From Stentor roeselii (Eukaryota > Ciliophora > Heterotrichea > Heterotrichida > Stentoridae): a DNA stretch of 49,717 nt. The notes under the pieces were generated by a model, which was not told the DNA's origin, made no database searches, and worked only from the letters and a program-made list of their open reading frames with translations. This document shows, piece by piece, positions 1 to 10,338 of this stretch. Numbering within the stretch: position 1 is the first letter of the stretch; each line of letters begins with the position of its first letter. The stretch covers positions 1 through 49,717 of the forward strand of contig RSEH01000317.1 in assembly GCA_006503475.1 (NCBI GenBank), given 5' to 3'. Made by a program: the position numbers and the translations under genes.

Positions 1-1140
1 CAGTGACAGATGAAGAAAGCTTGAGTTGAGCAGACTTGACATTTCATTTTATTATAATCAAAGTTCTACAATTCTAACATTTAAAATGGAAGAAAAATAT
101 CAATAAGAAGTGTGTTTTGGGTTCTTTTGAACCCCATGAACTAACTTACCGTAGCCTTCCATTCGGTTGATAAATGAAAGAGATGCCAATCTGCACGCGT
201 TAAAGAACTCGTGTAAGAAGAGGTTTGAAAGAATCACCTTCAGCCGACCAAGCAACTGTAAATTTTACTTTTACCTCTTTGGTGGCTTCCTTTTGCTGGG
301 GCCTTGAGTCGTGTTTCGTCTAGTGCCTTGGTGACTGACTCGAGACTTCTGAGGGCTTTTAAGATGCGTGCCTTTGAACCTCGCGCTTCAGACCTTTTTG
401 GATCCTTTTTTGAAGGATCATCTTTTTCAATGAGAATAGCATCTGGGGTCTGCGACTACTTTGTGGGCTCTTAATGACTTCAAGTATTCTGGCAGGTATG
501 ACTGGATGTGACGGAGAATCACTTCCCAGTTACACTGCCAGATCTCTCGGCTTTGCCTGCAAGGATTCTTTCCAGTTTCTCGCGTTTTAACAGTCGACTG
601 ATCATACAACTTACCACTTGTCCATATCGCGGCTGTTATTGAGACTCCGAGGATTTCTTTAATTTAAGTCATCAAGTCTGAGATTTCCTTTCAAAAGTTT
701 CAGAAAATTCCAACATTTCCTTGAAAAGTCCAAAGGAAAGACTTTTTGCAGTTCTGATAAACAAAGTGTGGAATCTTTTTTTTAACATCCAAGATTCTGT
801 TCTCATAGTTTTCTTCATGCACGTTGAAATTCATGAAACATTCACAAGAGACTTGTTTGTAGTTTACACTAAGTTGCTTCCAACATTCCCGAAGTTTCCA
901 GTGGAGTTTCTTTTGGAAGATAACAGATGATAAGGGTCTTCAGGGTTCGATGAGCAAGTCTTTTGAAAGTGAATCGACTGAACCTTAACTGGCTGAGCAG
1001 GGTCTTCTTGAAGGTCTTCCTCTGACTTTTCCTCGCGTGCAGAAGCCCAAGTCCAGGTCTTTCACGTCTTTACGATAGAACTCACCGATGAAAAAGTAAT
1101 CGAATAGACTTTTTCCTCTTTGCGGGTATAGATGAAGCTG
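1..1140 (-). pseudogene. Decayed coding-like region, product unknown
   Basis: This block is visibly richer in G+C than the AT-rich DNA that follows from 1141. The minus strand reads as protein in pieces, but no frame stays open throughout. The best pieces are a 60-codon open stretch at 427-609 ending in CYSH, a stretch at about 700-900 with several Cys and Trp residues, and a Lys/Arg-rich stretch near 240-370. Several stops in the best frame are TGA where CGA would fit, which suggests C-to-T decay. More than one frame is open near 1000-1140, so the original frame is uncertain. An unrecognised structured RNA is an alternative. I do not recognise a family. Confidence 0.45.
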
Positions 1141-2177
1141 ATATATTGCAAAACATTTAAATGAATATAAAGATTATTTAAACTTCGACAAATTTCAAAT
1201 GGTGACTAATAAAATAGAAGATCATTAAAAATCAACAACAGAAAAAGATCTTTTCATCCTTCTTCAGAAATTTTGATTAATGCAAAAATCATAAAAGGGC
1301 GAACTGCAACTGTCTTAACAGCCCTTCCATAAAAGAATATTCCCGCAAAAAACTTATAACCTAATGTGGTCTTTCAATAGTACTAAAAAATGAATAATAC
1401 TCCTCTCAAACTTTTCTGAAAGATATAATACCTGAAAATTTCGAAATCACTTTTTAAAAACATATAATTCTAATCGCGTTCTAAATGATAATCTTAGATA
1501 AAAATTTTACAGAAGGATGAATCGGTTCAATCATTCATTTGAACCAGTCAGAGTTTCACTGATAATTAATAAAGTCCCTGATCACTACTGATGAAAATTT
1601 TTCTTTATCTTGACAGACTATTATTGAATTTAAAAGTTGGATTGTTTCTTCAGATCCAGAAATAGTATAAGATTTTTGTTTTAACATGCTTAAAGTATAT
1701 TTTATTAATAAGCTAATCCAACTCGAAAATTTGAAAAAAAAAAAAAAACTCAATCCTAGATATTGAAAATTAAAATTATTAAAGCCTAGTTCAAACATTG
1801 AAACAAATTAAACTTCTAAAGTTTCACAGCCGCACTGAGAATTGAGTAATACTTTTAAAATAAATTAATACAAAACTCTTGTCGATATAGAAAGGAAGAT
1901 TTTGAAATTTTAGTAAAATTTAGCCAAAGAGACCTAATATAAATAATATAGACGTATTTTATTAAATTTATTTGTTTTGTATAACTTCGAAGAGACAACT
2001 TGAAAAATCACGTTAAAAATTCAGAGATAATCTAAGATAAATCAAAAATATGAAACAAGGTTTGAAAAGCTATTTAAACAAAAGGACTAGAATACACTTC
2101 ATCTTATTTAATATTATCTTGATAAAAAATCTTTAAGGTACAGATATACTTTATCATGGTACTATTATAAAAAATAA
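1141..2177. other. AT-rich intergenic region
   Basis: AT-rich DNA with no convincing gene. It contains a run of about 15 A at 1734-1748. An 80-codon minus-strand frame (1556-1798) runs through this A-run and looks partly coding-like at its C-terminal end, but it has poor composition, so I do not call it. A TATAA element at 2164-2169 lies just before the WD40 gene start. Confidence 0.6.
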
Positions 2178-4499
2178 ATGCACGAATATCAGTCACATAG
2201 TTCACTACCTACATATACTTCAAGATTAAATATACCAGAAACTCAAGCTCTTTACAATAAAGCCCAAATCAATTTATACAATGATATGAAAAATTCTCAT
2301 GCAGACTGGACAATGATAAGACATGCTCATACAAAACGTATTCTTTCAATCGCTATATCACATTGTGGAACATTCGCAGTATTCGGAATGAAAAATCTTA
2401 TTCAAATTCTAAATATTCCAAGAAATCAATTAGAACAATATCGAAAAACATATTATCCTCTAAAATCCCTAAATTTATCAAAAAATGGGCAGTTTCTTCT
2501 ATGTGGATATCCGAAATTTCTAGAAATATTGAACTTCGAACAGAGAACTTTCAACTTAAAGATACCGACGTCATCTAATATGTCCTTTAAAGCCATTTTT
2601 ACAGCAGACGGAAAATTTTTAGCATACCCAGAAAACAACTCTATAGTTTTTTGGAGTTTTTCCACTAAAAGCGAAGAATTTAGGTTAAATGGACATGAAG
2701 AAGCTGTGTTGTCAATAGATTGCTCTAATGATAACCGATTAATAATCAGTGGGTCACTAGATAAATCGATTATTATATGGAATTTTGAATCAAGAAGACA
2801 GGAATTCAAATTACTTTGCAATGAACAACTCGTAAAAACTGTGAAAATTTCAAATAACGGTAAGTATGCCGCAGGTATTTTGAATTCAACCTTAACAGTA
2901 TGGAATCTTGATCTCAGAAGCGAAGAGGTTTCTTTGAAGTTTAAAAATAAAGTTTATTCAGTTTCATTTTCGCCTGACAACCAAACTCTCGCGATTTCTG
3001 GAGCTGAAAAGTGTATTAAACTCTTCAATATCAAGAAGAACAAGTTGAAAATTTATACATATCAAGAATTTATAGGACGGAAAATAGAGTTCAGTCCAGA
3101 TTCTAAGATTTTGATTGGTGATGAAATGATGCTTTGGAAAATCTCAAAACCTAAGCAAATTATTTATTTTAATAATATAGATGCTGATAATGACAATGTG
3201 CTGATTACAGATAATGGAAAGTATGTAGGACTGAGCAGTGATTATCAAGGTTTGAAAATCTTTAACGTGGAGGAAAACCGAATTGAGGTTATTTTCAGTG
3301 AAAATAAAGAAAAAGTTATTTATCTCCAGCTTTCGGAGGATAGTCATTATTTGCTCACTCTTGGAGGAACGAATTTAAGAGTTTTTGACTTGAAAACAAA
3401 TGATATAATTTTTCACACTATTTATATTCGAAAAATGTTCCAAAAATTTCCTATATTAAAAGATTTTTCTCTTATTGCTTTTTTGACCAGTGATACATGT
3501 TTTAGTGTCTGGAATATAATGAAAAATTTCAAAGTTTTTGATGTCGAAAGAGGAAATATCGATATTTTACTAGCTTCATTTTCGAATGATTCTAGGTATA
3601 TTGCTTTTGGATTCGCAGATTATCATATTGGAGTTTGGAATATCGATGGGAAATGTGAAGAGTATAGCTTAATGCCCATTATGAGAAATATTCGTGGCAT
3701 ATATTTTACTAAAGACCAGCAGTCTATAATCACTGTTGGACTTTCTAAGAATTACCAAAAAGTAGCATATATATGGAAAATTGTTTTTAGAACTGTAGAA
3801 TTTACTATTGATGATTATAATTATATATGGATTGATGAAGATTATATCATAACTAATAAGTTTGGAAAATTAATTTTTTGGAATATTAAAGGAAAATTTA
3901 AAGAATTTATAAGTCGTCTTGAAATTATACCAGAAAAAATTTTATATAATGGCAAGCGTTTGTCACTCTTTTATAAAAACTATTGTGATATCTGGAAGAT
4001 TCAGGAATATTTAAAAAATTTAAAAATAAAAAATAGCAAACTATATGTTCCTATCAACTTTTCTAAAAATAAAAAATTAGCTGTTAGTGGGGATGAAAAG
4101 ATTTTAAAATTGTGGGATATTGACCAGGGAAAAGAAATTTTAAGTTTCAAGGCGCACAAGAATTGGATAAGAACTCTTTCCTTTTCTCATGATAACCAGT
4201 TTATTCTTAGTGGAGATGATGATGGTTGTGTAAAAATTTGGGATTTACATGGAAATCAAATTCAATGTTTTAAGGGCCATTTGAGCTGGATTGTTGCTGC
4301 AGCTTTTTCTAGGGATGACAAATTTATAGTAAGTGGGTCAAATGATAGGCTTGTTTTATTGTGGCAAGTAGGAAGAAATGAAGAATTGAAAGCTTTTGAA
4401 GTATTTGAGCTATCTATACAATCATTGTCTTTCACAAGTAGTGGAAAGTTCATTGCAGTTGGATCAAATGAAGAAAACATTAGAGTTTTAAAGGTTTAG
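2178..4499 (+). CDS. WD40 repeat protein (773 aa)
   Basis: Long WD40 protein, expected to fold as one or two beta-propellers and act as a protein-interaction scaffold. The clearest blades are near residues 170-260 (SGSLDKSIIIWNF) and at the C-terminus, about 640-765 (LSGDDDGCVKIWDL and VSGSNDRLVLLWQV). In between lie many weaker repeats with the SxDGKY-like turn and a WNI or WNL ending, about 12-14 blades in all. There is no signal peptide, membrane segment or enzymatic domain. The start ATG follows a TATAA-rich stretch. A 15-nt GT-AG string at 2861-2875 encodes a normal blade turn (GKYAAG), so I read it as coding and not as an intron. The specific role cannot be told from sequence. Confidence 0.9.
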   Translation: MHEYQSHSSLPTYTSRLNIPETQALYNKAQINLYNDMKNSHADWTMIRHAHTKRILSIAISHCGTFAVFGMKNLIQILNIPRNQLEQYRKTYYPLKSLNLSKNGQFLLCGYPKFLEILNFEQRTFNLKIPTSSNMSFKAIFTADGKFLAYPENNSIVFWSFSTKSEEFRLNGHEEAVLSIDCSNDNRLIISGSLDKSIIIWNFESRRQEFKLLCNEQLVKTVKISNNGKYAAGILNSTLTVWNLDLRSEEVSLKFKNKVYSVSFSPDNQTLAISGAEKCIKLFNIKKNKLKIYTYQEFIGRKIEFSPDSKILIGDEMMLWKISKPKQIIYFNNIDADNDNVLITDNGKYVGLSSDYQGLKIFNVEENRIEVIFSENKEKVIYLQLSEDSHYLLTLGGTNLRVFDLKTNDIIFHTIYIRKMFQKFPILKDFSLIAFLTSDTCFSVWNIMKNFKVFDVERGNIDILLASFSNDSRYIAFGFADYHIGVWNIDGKCEEYSLMPIMRNIRGIYFTKDQQSIITVGLSKNYQKVAYIWKIVFRTVEFTIDDYNYIWIDEDYIITNKFGKLIFWNIKGKFKEFISRLEIIPEKILYNGKRLSLFYKNYCDIWKIQEYLKNLKIKNSKLYVPINFSKNKKLAVSGDEKILKLWDIDQGKEILSFKAHKNWIRTLSFSHDNQFILSGDDDGCVKIWDLHGNQIQCFKGHLSWIVAAAFSRDDKFIVSGSNDRLVLLWQVGRNEELKAFEVFELSIQSLSFTSSGKFIAVGSNEENIRVLKV

Positions 4500-5224
4500 A
4501 ATAGTTAGATTCAATCACATTTATAATTTGTTTCTGGTTGGAGAGAGTAAAATACTTACTGCATTTAGCTTCAATTAACTTTAGTAATGACAAGGCTTGA
4601 CAGGAATAAATTTAATCATTAAATCCCTGTTGACTTTATTACCTAATTTTTTCTTATTAACATTTTTCACACATTTAAAAACATTATGATCCTAAAAACA
4701 TTAATTAACGTAATATCTGATTGATTGAATATAAGATTAATTAAATTTACCTTGAATATACATAGAAATTATAATATCATTAACATCTTTTACTCTTGAG
4801 TTCCAAATATTATCATCTTATAAATATAAAATAAATTACATGATAGAAACTTGTAAAAATGTATTTGATATTAACAAGATCACTCGATTAAATATACGAT
4901 TCTTATTTTACTAGAAAATGATACCGATTTGAATAAAAACAAATTCTAACATACTTTCAAGATGATTTTGATAAACTTTACTTATTTCAATTCCTTCAGT
5001 AAATTATTATAATCATTTAAAATAAATCTATACTTTACCCTCATCACCATTTCAAAAATGAGAATCCTAATAAAATCAATGAACTCAAACTCGCCAAATT
5101 CATGAAAATTCCCTCAATAAAACTCTCATACCAAACAAATCCTTCAATTCTATCAATCTTCCAAATCCAAATCTTAAGATTTCCAATGCTAATCCATATC
5201 AATAAATTGTTGAATAATATCAAA
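4500..5224. other. Intergenic region with G-poor leader
   Basis: AT-rich spacer between two plus-strand genes. The last 150-180 bp before the FMO start are rich in A and C and poor in G. That frame happens to be open in phase with the FMO gene but reads as low-quality protein. I see no RNA gene or repeat. Confidence 0.6.
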
Positions 5225-6697
5225 ATGTCAGAAGTTTGCATAGTCGGTACAGGAGTCTCAGGTCTGATATCAGCAAAGCTCTGCCTCGATCAAGGACTAA
5301 AGCCCCAAATATTCGAGAAGTCAAACTCAATAGGGGGTATCTGGAAAAATTCAGAATCGGAAATCGGCACCTGGAACTCTCTAGACGCCCACACTTCCAA
5401 GAGTTTCAGCATGATTTCAGACCACCCATGGCCAAGATCAGTGCCAGAGTTCCCATCACGAGAACAAATGCTTGCCTACTACACTTCATACGCTGAAAAG
5501 CACGGCCTTTTCCAGTACATCAATTTTAACACCTCTTTGGAATCTCTAAGTGAAGAACCCGAAGGATATTCAGTGACCTTGAAAACTCAAGACATTATAA
5601 CAACTCGAAATTTCAAGTCAGTCATTCTTGCCACAGGTTTTTACTCGAAAATCAAGGAAAGTCTTCCAGGAAAGGAAAAATTTTCAGGAGTTGTCCTGCA
5701 TTCAGCGTATTATCGTGAACCGTCGATTTTTCAAGGAAAAAGGGTGGTTTTTGTAGGAAACGCTTACAGTTCTTGTGATATCGCAAGTGAGGCCTGCACT
5801 GTCGCTGACTCAGTGAGTTTGATTTACAAAAGAAAAACTTTTTTTATGAGAAAAAAAAAACTTGGAGTGCCTTTCGAGTGTTTTATGTTCAGCATCGCGA
5901 ATAGAAACCACGGGTCTTTTCTCACTGGCAGGGCGGATAACGAGCAGATGATCAAAATGATGGAACAACTCTTTGGCAACCCAGGAGACATAATAGAACA
6001 ACTGAGGATTACTGATGAAGAGGCTCAGAGCAAATTCCAAGAAGTGAACATTCATATTGACGGGTACTACGACTGTTTAAAAGAAGGGAAAATTCAACTT
6101 TTTCAAGGATCTGCCGTTGAATTCAGTGAAAATGGGGTGATTTTAAGTGACGGTCGAGAAATACCTGCTGATGTGGTCGTTCTTGGCACAGGTTTTCACC
6201 AGAACTATGATTTTTTAAGTGAAAATATCAGAAGGACGATGAATCATGACCCAAAACTACAGAAAAATTCTTTGACTCTCTTTCGGTCCAGCATTCATCC
6301 AGCTTTTCCTGGCCTGGCTTTTGTTGGAAGCTTTCACGGGCCTTTCCCTGGACAGTTCGAGATTCAAAGTCACCTGGCGTTGCAGTGGATCACCGGAAAA
6401 CTGCAAGTTTCTCAAGAAGAGCTCTGGGAAGGCGTAAGACTAGAAGAAAGGTGCAGGACTGAGTTGAAAGAAGCTACTTTTATTTATAATGTCGGGTGCA
6501 TATTGTTGGAGTATTTTAGGATACTTCGAATTGAAATTGATTATCAGTTCTTGGAAAGCCTCGGGTATTGTAATGGACCTTATTGCTCGGTTTTTTACTG
6601 GAAGGATAGGCCTGGGCAGGAAGAGATGATTCGAGAGTTTGTCAAAGAGTATAAAGAGACTTACCCGCACTTTGACTTCAGCCAGGTAACTAAGTAG
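5225..6697 (+). CDS. Flavin-containing monooxygenase (490 aa)
   Basis: FMO-family enzyme that uses FAD, NADPH and O2 to oxygenate soft nucleophiles. The FAD-binding Rossmann motif is at the very N-terminus (G8-x-G10-x-x-G13 in CIVGTGVSG), followed by the GGIWKN segment typical of FMOs. The FMO signature is present as FSGVVLHSAYYR, and the NADPH-binding motif follows directly (VVFVGNAYSSCDIA). A later ATG-box-like segment (VVVLGTGF) is also present. I chose the ATG at 5225 because the 41 in-frame upstream codons (from 5102) are AT-rich leader-like sequence and because family members begin a few residues before the first glycine motif. Length is normal for the family. The substrate is unknown, and it could be a related N-hydroxylating or Baeyer-Villiger enzyme. 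Confidence 0.92.
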   Translation: MSEVCIVGTGVSGLISAKLCLDQGLKPQIFEKSNSIGGIWKNSESEIGTWNSLDAHTSKSFSMISDHPWPRSVPEFPSREQMLAYYTSYAEKHGLFQYINFNTSLESLSEEPEGYSVTLKTQDIITTRNFKSVILATGFYSKIKESLPGKEKFSGVVLHSAYYREPSIFQGKRVVFVGNAYSSCDIASEACTVADSVSLIYKRKTFFMRKKKLGVPFECFMFSIANRNHGSFLTGRADNEQMIKMMEQLFGNPGDIIEQLRITDEEAQSKFQEVNIHIDGYYDCLKEGKIQLFQGSAVEFSENGVILSDGREIPADVVVLGTGFHQNYDFLSENIRRTMNHDPKLQKNSLTLFRSSIHPAFPGLAFVGSFHGPFPGQFEIQSHLALQWITGKLQVSQEELWEGVRLEERCRTELKEATFIYNVGCILLEYFRILRIEIDYQFLESLGYCNGPYCSVFYWKDRPGQEEMIREFVKEYKETYPHFDFSQVTK

Positions 6698-6879
6698 CTA
6701 TTATTTCATATTTCTTCATTCTACTTAAAATTATTTTAGTTATGTTTTAAAGCCAAAAAATCTAAAAGGTAAAATAAATAATTAATATCAAACATATTAA
6801 GCCACTATAATATAATCCTTGTGCTTCAACTTATCCTTTCCTTCTTACAAAGACTTACATATCAATAATCAAGTAAAAC
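6698..6879. other. Short intergenic spacer
   Basis: AT-rich spacer between the FMO stop and the coding-like relic that follows. Nothing recognisable. Confidence 0.5.
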
Positions 6880-7365
6880 CTAGGAATAGACGAATCCGAG
6901 AATAGAAGTACTTCAAACTGCCACCATTCTCAATGCACAGAATTGAATAGGTCTAATTAAGCTAAAATAGAAAAACGAGGTCATCATAGCATACAAACAA
7001 AGGGTGAGAGTGAATGCGAGGGTCAGTCCTAAGTCCATAAACCCATACGATGCTTCATACTGCGAAGTGACTCAAGCCGTGATAAGTAACACGGACAGTT
7101 AAATAAAGAGCGAAATTTAATTTTTCGATACTTTCCTGACTATTTTTGGAACAAATCAAGACAATAGTTCAGAAAATGTAAATCGTAAGCGATAAGAAAA
7201 TAACCTAATGATGGAATAAGATAATTTTAAAATCTCATCCATGAAGACTAAAAAAACATCAAAACAATGACTTTGAGCATCGAAAAAACAATTCCCAAGA
7301 CCTTCCTTATGAACCTGAGCCTTATTCGCACTCAAGTTATTCTACTTGATCAGCACCTCTTCCAT
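6880..7365 (-). pseudogene. Decayed in-frame tail behind the 7TM-RGS gene
   Basis: Immediately after the TAA of the 7TM-RGS gene the same minus-strand frame continues for 162 codons with protein-like sequence, starting with an ATG directly adjacent to the stop. It has six internal stops (TAG, TGA, TAA, TAA, TGA, TGA) and a final TAG at 6880-6882. The second half reads as two hydrophobic helices flanking LIRPIQ and FCALRM. Base composition is coding-like compared with the flanking DNA. It may be the ruined remains of a neighbouring membrane-protein gene, or of a longer form of the receptor. No function is inferred. Confidence 0.4.
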
Positions 7366-8445
7366 TTAATTATAATAAATAAGGTAATGCCTTCGAAAGA
7401 CCTCAAATCGCTTTGATCGAAAATAAGAAGTCGCATAAGGAAGTAAAATCCCTTCAATATTCACCTGAATCGAATCAAAATCATCATTTACAAGAAAAGA
7501 TTTGAAGTTTTTCTGGTATTTCGGAAACATTTCTATTTCTTTCTTGAAGCCTTCAAGTTTTGACACAAAAATAGCAGTTTCCAGTTCTTTTCCCAGAATA
7601 CAAAGTTGAACCATATCAGGTGATCCACAAGTTTTCAGGTACTCTTGAAAGTCAATATAAAGATCTTGGTTAATAAAAACATCTGACAAGGCAGGCTCAG
7701 GTGGAAGAAAAGGCCGAAGCAGGTTGGAATGGCTCCAAAGTGACAGAAAGGCGATGGTTAACAAACAACAGTTTCTTATAGGAATTCCGAGCAAATATCG
7801 AAAAAGTAAAAAATCTTCTGTTCCGAAGATTCCAGTCATCCAAATAATCGTGTAAATCAGATGTTCCACTAAAATCGTCGGGTGAGCTGAAGACTTGAAG
7901 ATGATGAAAGAGTTAATCAGAAAAATAGCACTTTCAAATGAATATATCACTGTATTGTATGTTGTTAGCGAAGATGTTGACACTTTTGAGGTGTAGTAAA
8001 AGAAGAGAACTGGAATTGTTGAGAAAATTGAATAGAGAAGGACTATTAGAAGAATTTTCTTAAGTGAAAAGTGCTTTTTCATGAAGGACTTTGAAACGTT
8101 TCCACAACGGTAGTTGAATAAAATCAGGATTCGGTAGGTACGCATTCCCATTAAACTTGAGTAGACTCGTGTGAAGAAAATGGCCAAGACTAGAGGACTG
8201 GCCAATGTAGGAGTTAATTTTTCGTTGTCGAGATATAAGATGAACCCACTGATTATGTTGCAGAGACCTTCGATGTAATTAGAGATGTTTGCGAGCAGGA
8301 CTAAAATTTCTGAACGATCAAAGATAGGACCTTTTCCGTAAGTCACTCCGAGTTTATGGATTTTTAATAAGATGATAAGGTAGAATATTGTGATGATAAT
8401 TAATATTAGAATAGTTTCTACTGTCACTTTTGCAAAAGAAGCCAT
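7366..8445 (-). CDS. Seven-transmembrane protein with C-terminal RGS domain (359 aa)
   Basis: The N-terminal 240 residues contain about seven hydrophobic helices, the first at residues 8-28. The C-terminal 110 residues resemble an RGS domain: an FxEYLKTCGS-like first helix pair, an acidic middle helix, and a final SYFRSKRFEVFRRHYL segment. RGS domains accelerate GTP hydrolysis by G-alpha. Receptors fused to RGS are known in plants (AtRGS1 type) and in various protists. This predicts a plasma-membrane or endomembrane regulator of G-protein signalling. The gene starts at an ATG preceded by AT-rich DNA and ends in TAA, with an in-frame relic following. The RGS call rests on pattern reading, not on a profile search. 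Confidence 0.72.
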   Translation of the reverse strand: MASFAKVTVETILILIIITIFYLIILLKIHKLGVTYGKGPIFDRSEILVLLANISNYIEGLCNIISGFILYLDNEKLTPTLASPLVLAIFFTRVYSSLMGMRTYRILILFNYRCGNVSKSFMKKHFSLKKILLIVLLYSIFSTIPVLFFYYTSKVSTSSLTTYNTVIYSFESAIFLINSFIIFKSSAHPTILVEHLIYTIIWMTGIFGTEDFLLFRYLLGIPIRNCCLLTIAFLSLWSHSNLLRPFLPPEPALSDVFINQDLYIDFQEYLKTCGSPDMVQLCILGKELETAIFVSKLEGFKKEIEMFPKYQKNFKSFLVNDDFDSIQVNIEGILLPYATSYFRSKRFEVFRRHYLIYYN

Positions 8446-8810
8446 TTATTATCATCAGAGAAGGGTTTATATTCAACTTTCTGATGCAGTGAGTAAAAAA
8501 TTTCGATATCAGATATGAAGGGAATGAGAAAATCAAGGAAACAATAATGCAAACCTTAGAAAATCACTTAATTAATAATCCCCTTCTCACTACTGGGTAT
8601 CTACAAGTCCAGCAAAATTCTCACCTTGCCATGAACATATTCCTCTTCACCTTTAACTTCCATATATAATCGAATACAATTTAATTGAATCAACCATTGT
8701 GAATCGAAAATAACTCAGTTAAATTTACTATGAAAGCATAGAAAATCCCTTAAAACAAAGCATCTAAAATCAAGACTATCAAGGCATTGATCATTTAAAG
8801 CAATCTCAAA
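8446..8810. other. Upstream region of the 7TM-RGS gene
   Basis: No gene called. A 20-codon minus-strand frame beginning ATG near 8665 (MEVKGEEEYVHGKVRILLDL) has coding-like composition but stops at a TAG. It may be a relic or an upstream micro-ORF. Confidence 0.4.
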
Positions 8811-9349
8811 ATGTTATTAGGGACATCAGGAACAGAAGGACAAACCATCGCTAGCATTAACTAAACGAATCAATTCTAGGGTCCTACACCCTGAAAGACT
8901 TCTACACAATGTATATTATCGACCTGGACCCATCATCAGTGAACTTCAAAAACTTGGAAGACGTGCCAAAGTAAGAGCGAAGCGAAGAAGTTTAAAAGTA
9001 CCTAGGAATAAACTTCAGGAATTTTAAGAAGAGCCTTAACTTGATGAAGTCAAACAAGACTCAAATCCATGATTAGCAGGGTGGCTGGACCAGTGAGGTA
9101 AAAATAAGAAATAGATGCAAAGTTGACTCTTTTATAAACGAGGAAAAGTCAGGTTTTTCGGCAAGATGATCACTTTTAAATAGGGTTGGATTAAACTTAT
9201 GAACCCCTTGGCAAGAATAATGGAAATCATCGATGGTTTACGTATTTTGAGTGTAATCAGAATTATGCCATATTAGTCTGGATTGTTTTTATTAACAGGC
9301 TAGGACTTTAAGAGGATCTTGATATTTACTACGGAATTTAAATTTTGGA
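8811..9349 (+). pseudogene. Decayed coding-like region, product unknown
   Basis: From an ATG at 8811 the plus strand reads MLLGTSGTEGQTIASIN, then stops. After a frame change it reads well again (SYTLKDFYTMYIIDLDPSS), with TAA, TAA and TAG interruptions each followed by good protein sequence (for example GGWTSE). A third block in another frame contains MNPLARIMEIIDGLRIL. G+C is higher than in flanking DNA. I interpret it as a gene broken by several frameshifts and stops. The family is not recognised. Confidence 0.4.
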
Positions 9350-10194
9350 TACTAGCTGAAGTAATTTTTCATTAATTTTAGAAAATTTTTTGTATCCTAA
9401 TTAGTAATTGATTTATTCAGGCATAGCATGTTTAATTATATTAAATAATAAGTATTTTACGGGAAATATAAATTTAGTAAAGGCTTGTTTATTTATAAAC
9501 TCTTTATCAATTGATTTTCTTTGAAAATTTTAATGCTTAAGGAAATGATTGTTAATTAATTTAAGATATGAAGGAAATTTTCAATTGCTGACTATTAGTG
9601 TGAAATTTTTCTTTTAAGTGTTCAGAACTTATAAGATGAGTCGAATGTAGAATATCCAGATCTATAAGGCATTTTCTTCTTCTAGCAACAATAATACTGG
9701 TCTTTTGAATCCTAAATTTGAATATTCAGCTCAATAATTTTGCTTTGACATTTTTTATAAGTATTTTGATAATTGTTTCTTTTCACAAAATTTTTCAAAA
9801 CTGTATTTGATTAGCTTTCAACAGAAATTCCTATCTGATCTTTAAATACTCTGAGGTATCTTTTCGCAACAAAAACTCAAAAAGCTTCAACATTTACAAC
9901 GCCACAATACCTAAATACCTCAAAATCTAAAGTCGTTTCATCACAAAAAAGTTAAACAATAATCTCAATTAAAACCTGAAAAGAATTGAAAACTAGAGAA
10001 TTTTTACTCTATATATTGAAGAAATATTAAATAGTGAATAATGTAAGTTAGCAAGAGTCTGCTATTATATTGTTGAAATGATTTCTCTGTTAAGGTCAGC
10101 ACTTGGAAATATCTAAATAAGCTAAATAAGTTGGATTATTTTTAAAATTAAAATCTTGATGATAAGACACTAAGAAAATTTTAAATACCGGGCT
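9350..10194. other. AT-rich gene-free region
   Basis: Strongly AT-rich, with stops in all frames and no recognised repeat or RNA gene. Confidence 0.6.
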
Positions 10195-10338
10195 ATGCCT
10201 GATCAAAATTATGCACCAAAGGCTGAGCACAGGATTAGTCAGATCGTTTCCTGAGTAGCAGAAATGCCGGCAGCCAAATTTAAATTAAACTGAATCAAAA
10301 GAGTTTTGGATGCAAACTGTTCAATCAATAATGTATAA
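10195..10338 (+). pseudogene. Short coding-like relic
   Basis: A 48-codon plus-strand frame from ATG reads MPDQNYAPKAEHRISQIVS, then VAEMPAAKFKLN, then IKRVLDANCSINNV, separated by two TGA stops and ended by TAATAA. Amino-acid content is coding-like and G+C is higher than around it. It is probably a gene fragment and is too short to assign. Confidence 0.3.

Noticed and set aside
1556-1798. 80-codon minus-strand frame
   Set aside because: It crosses a 15-A run giving poly-Phe. The C-terminal half is coding-like, but there is no other support.
2861-2875. A 15-nt GTAAGT...CAG string inside the WD40 gene that looks like a tiny intron
   Set aside because: It encodes GKYAAG in the normal place of a WD blade turn, and the donor lacks the GTAATT seen in the four real introns.
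5102-5224. 41-codon N-terminal extension of the FMO
   Set aside because: Leader-like composition, and the family N-terminus fits the ATG at 5225. A targeting peptide is not fully excluded.
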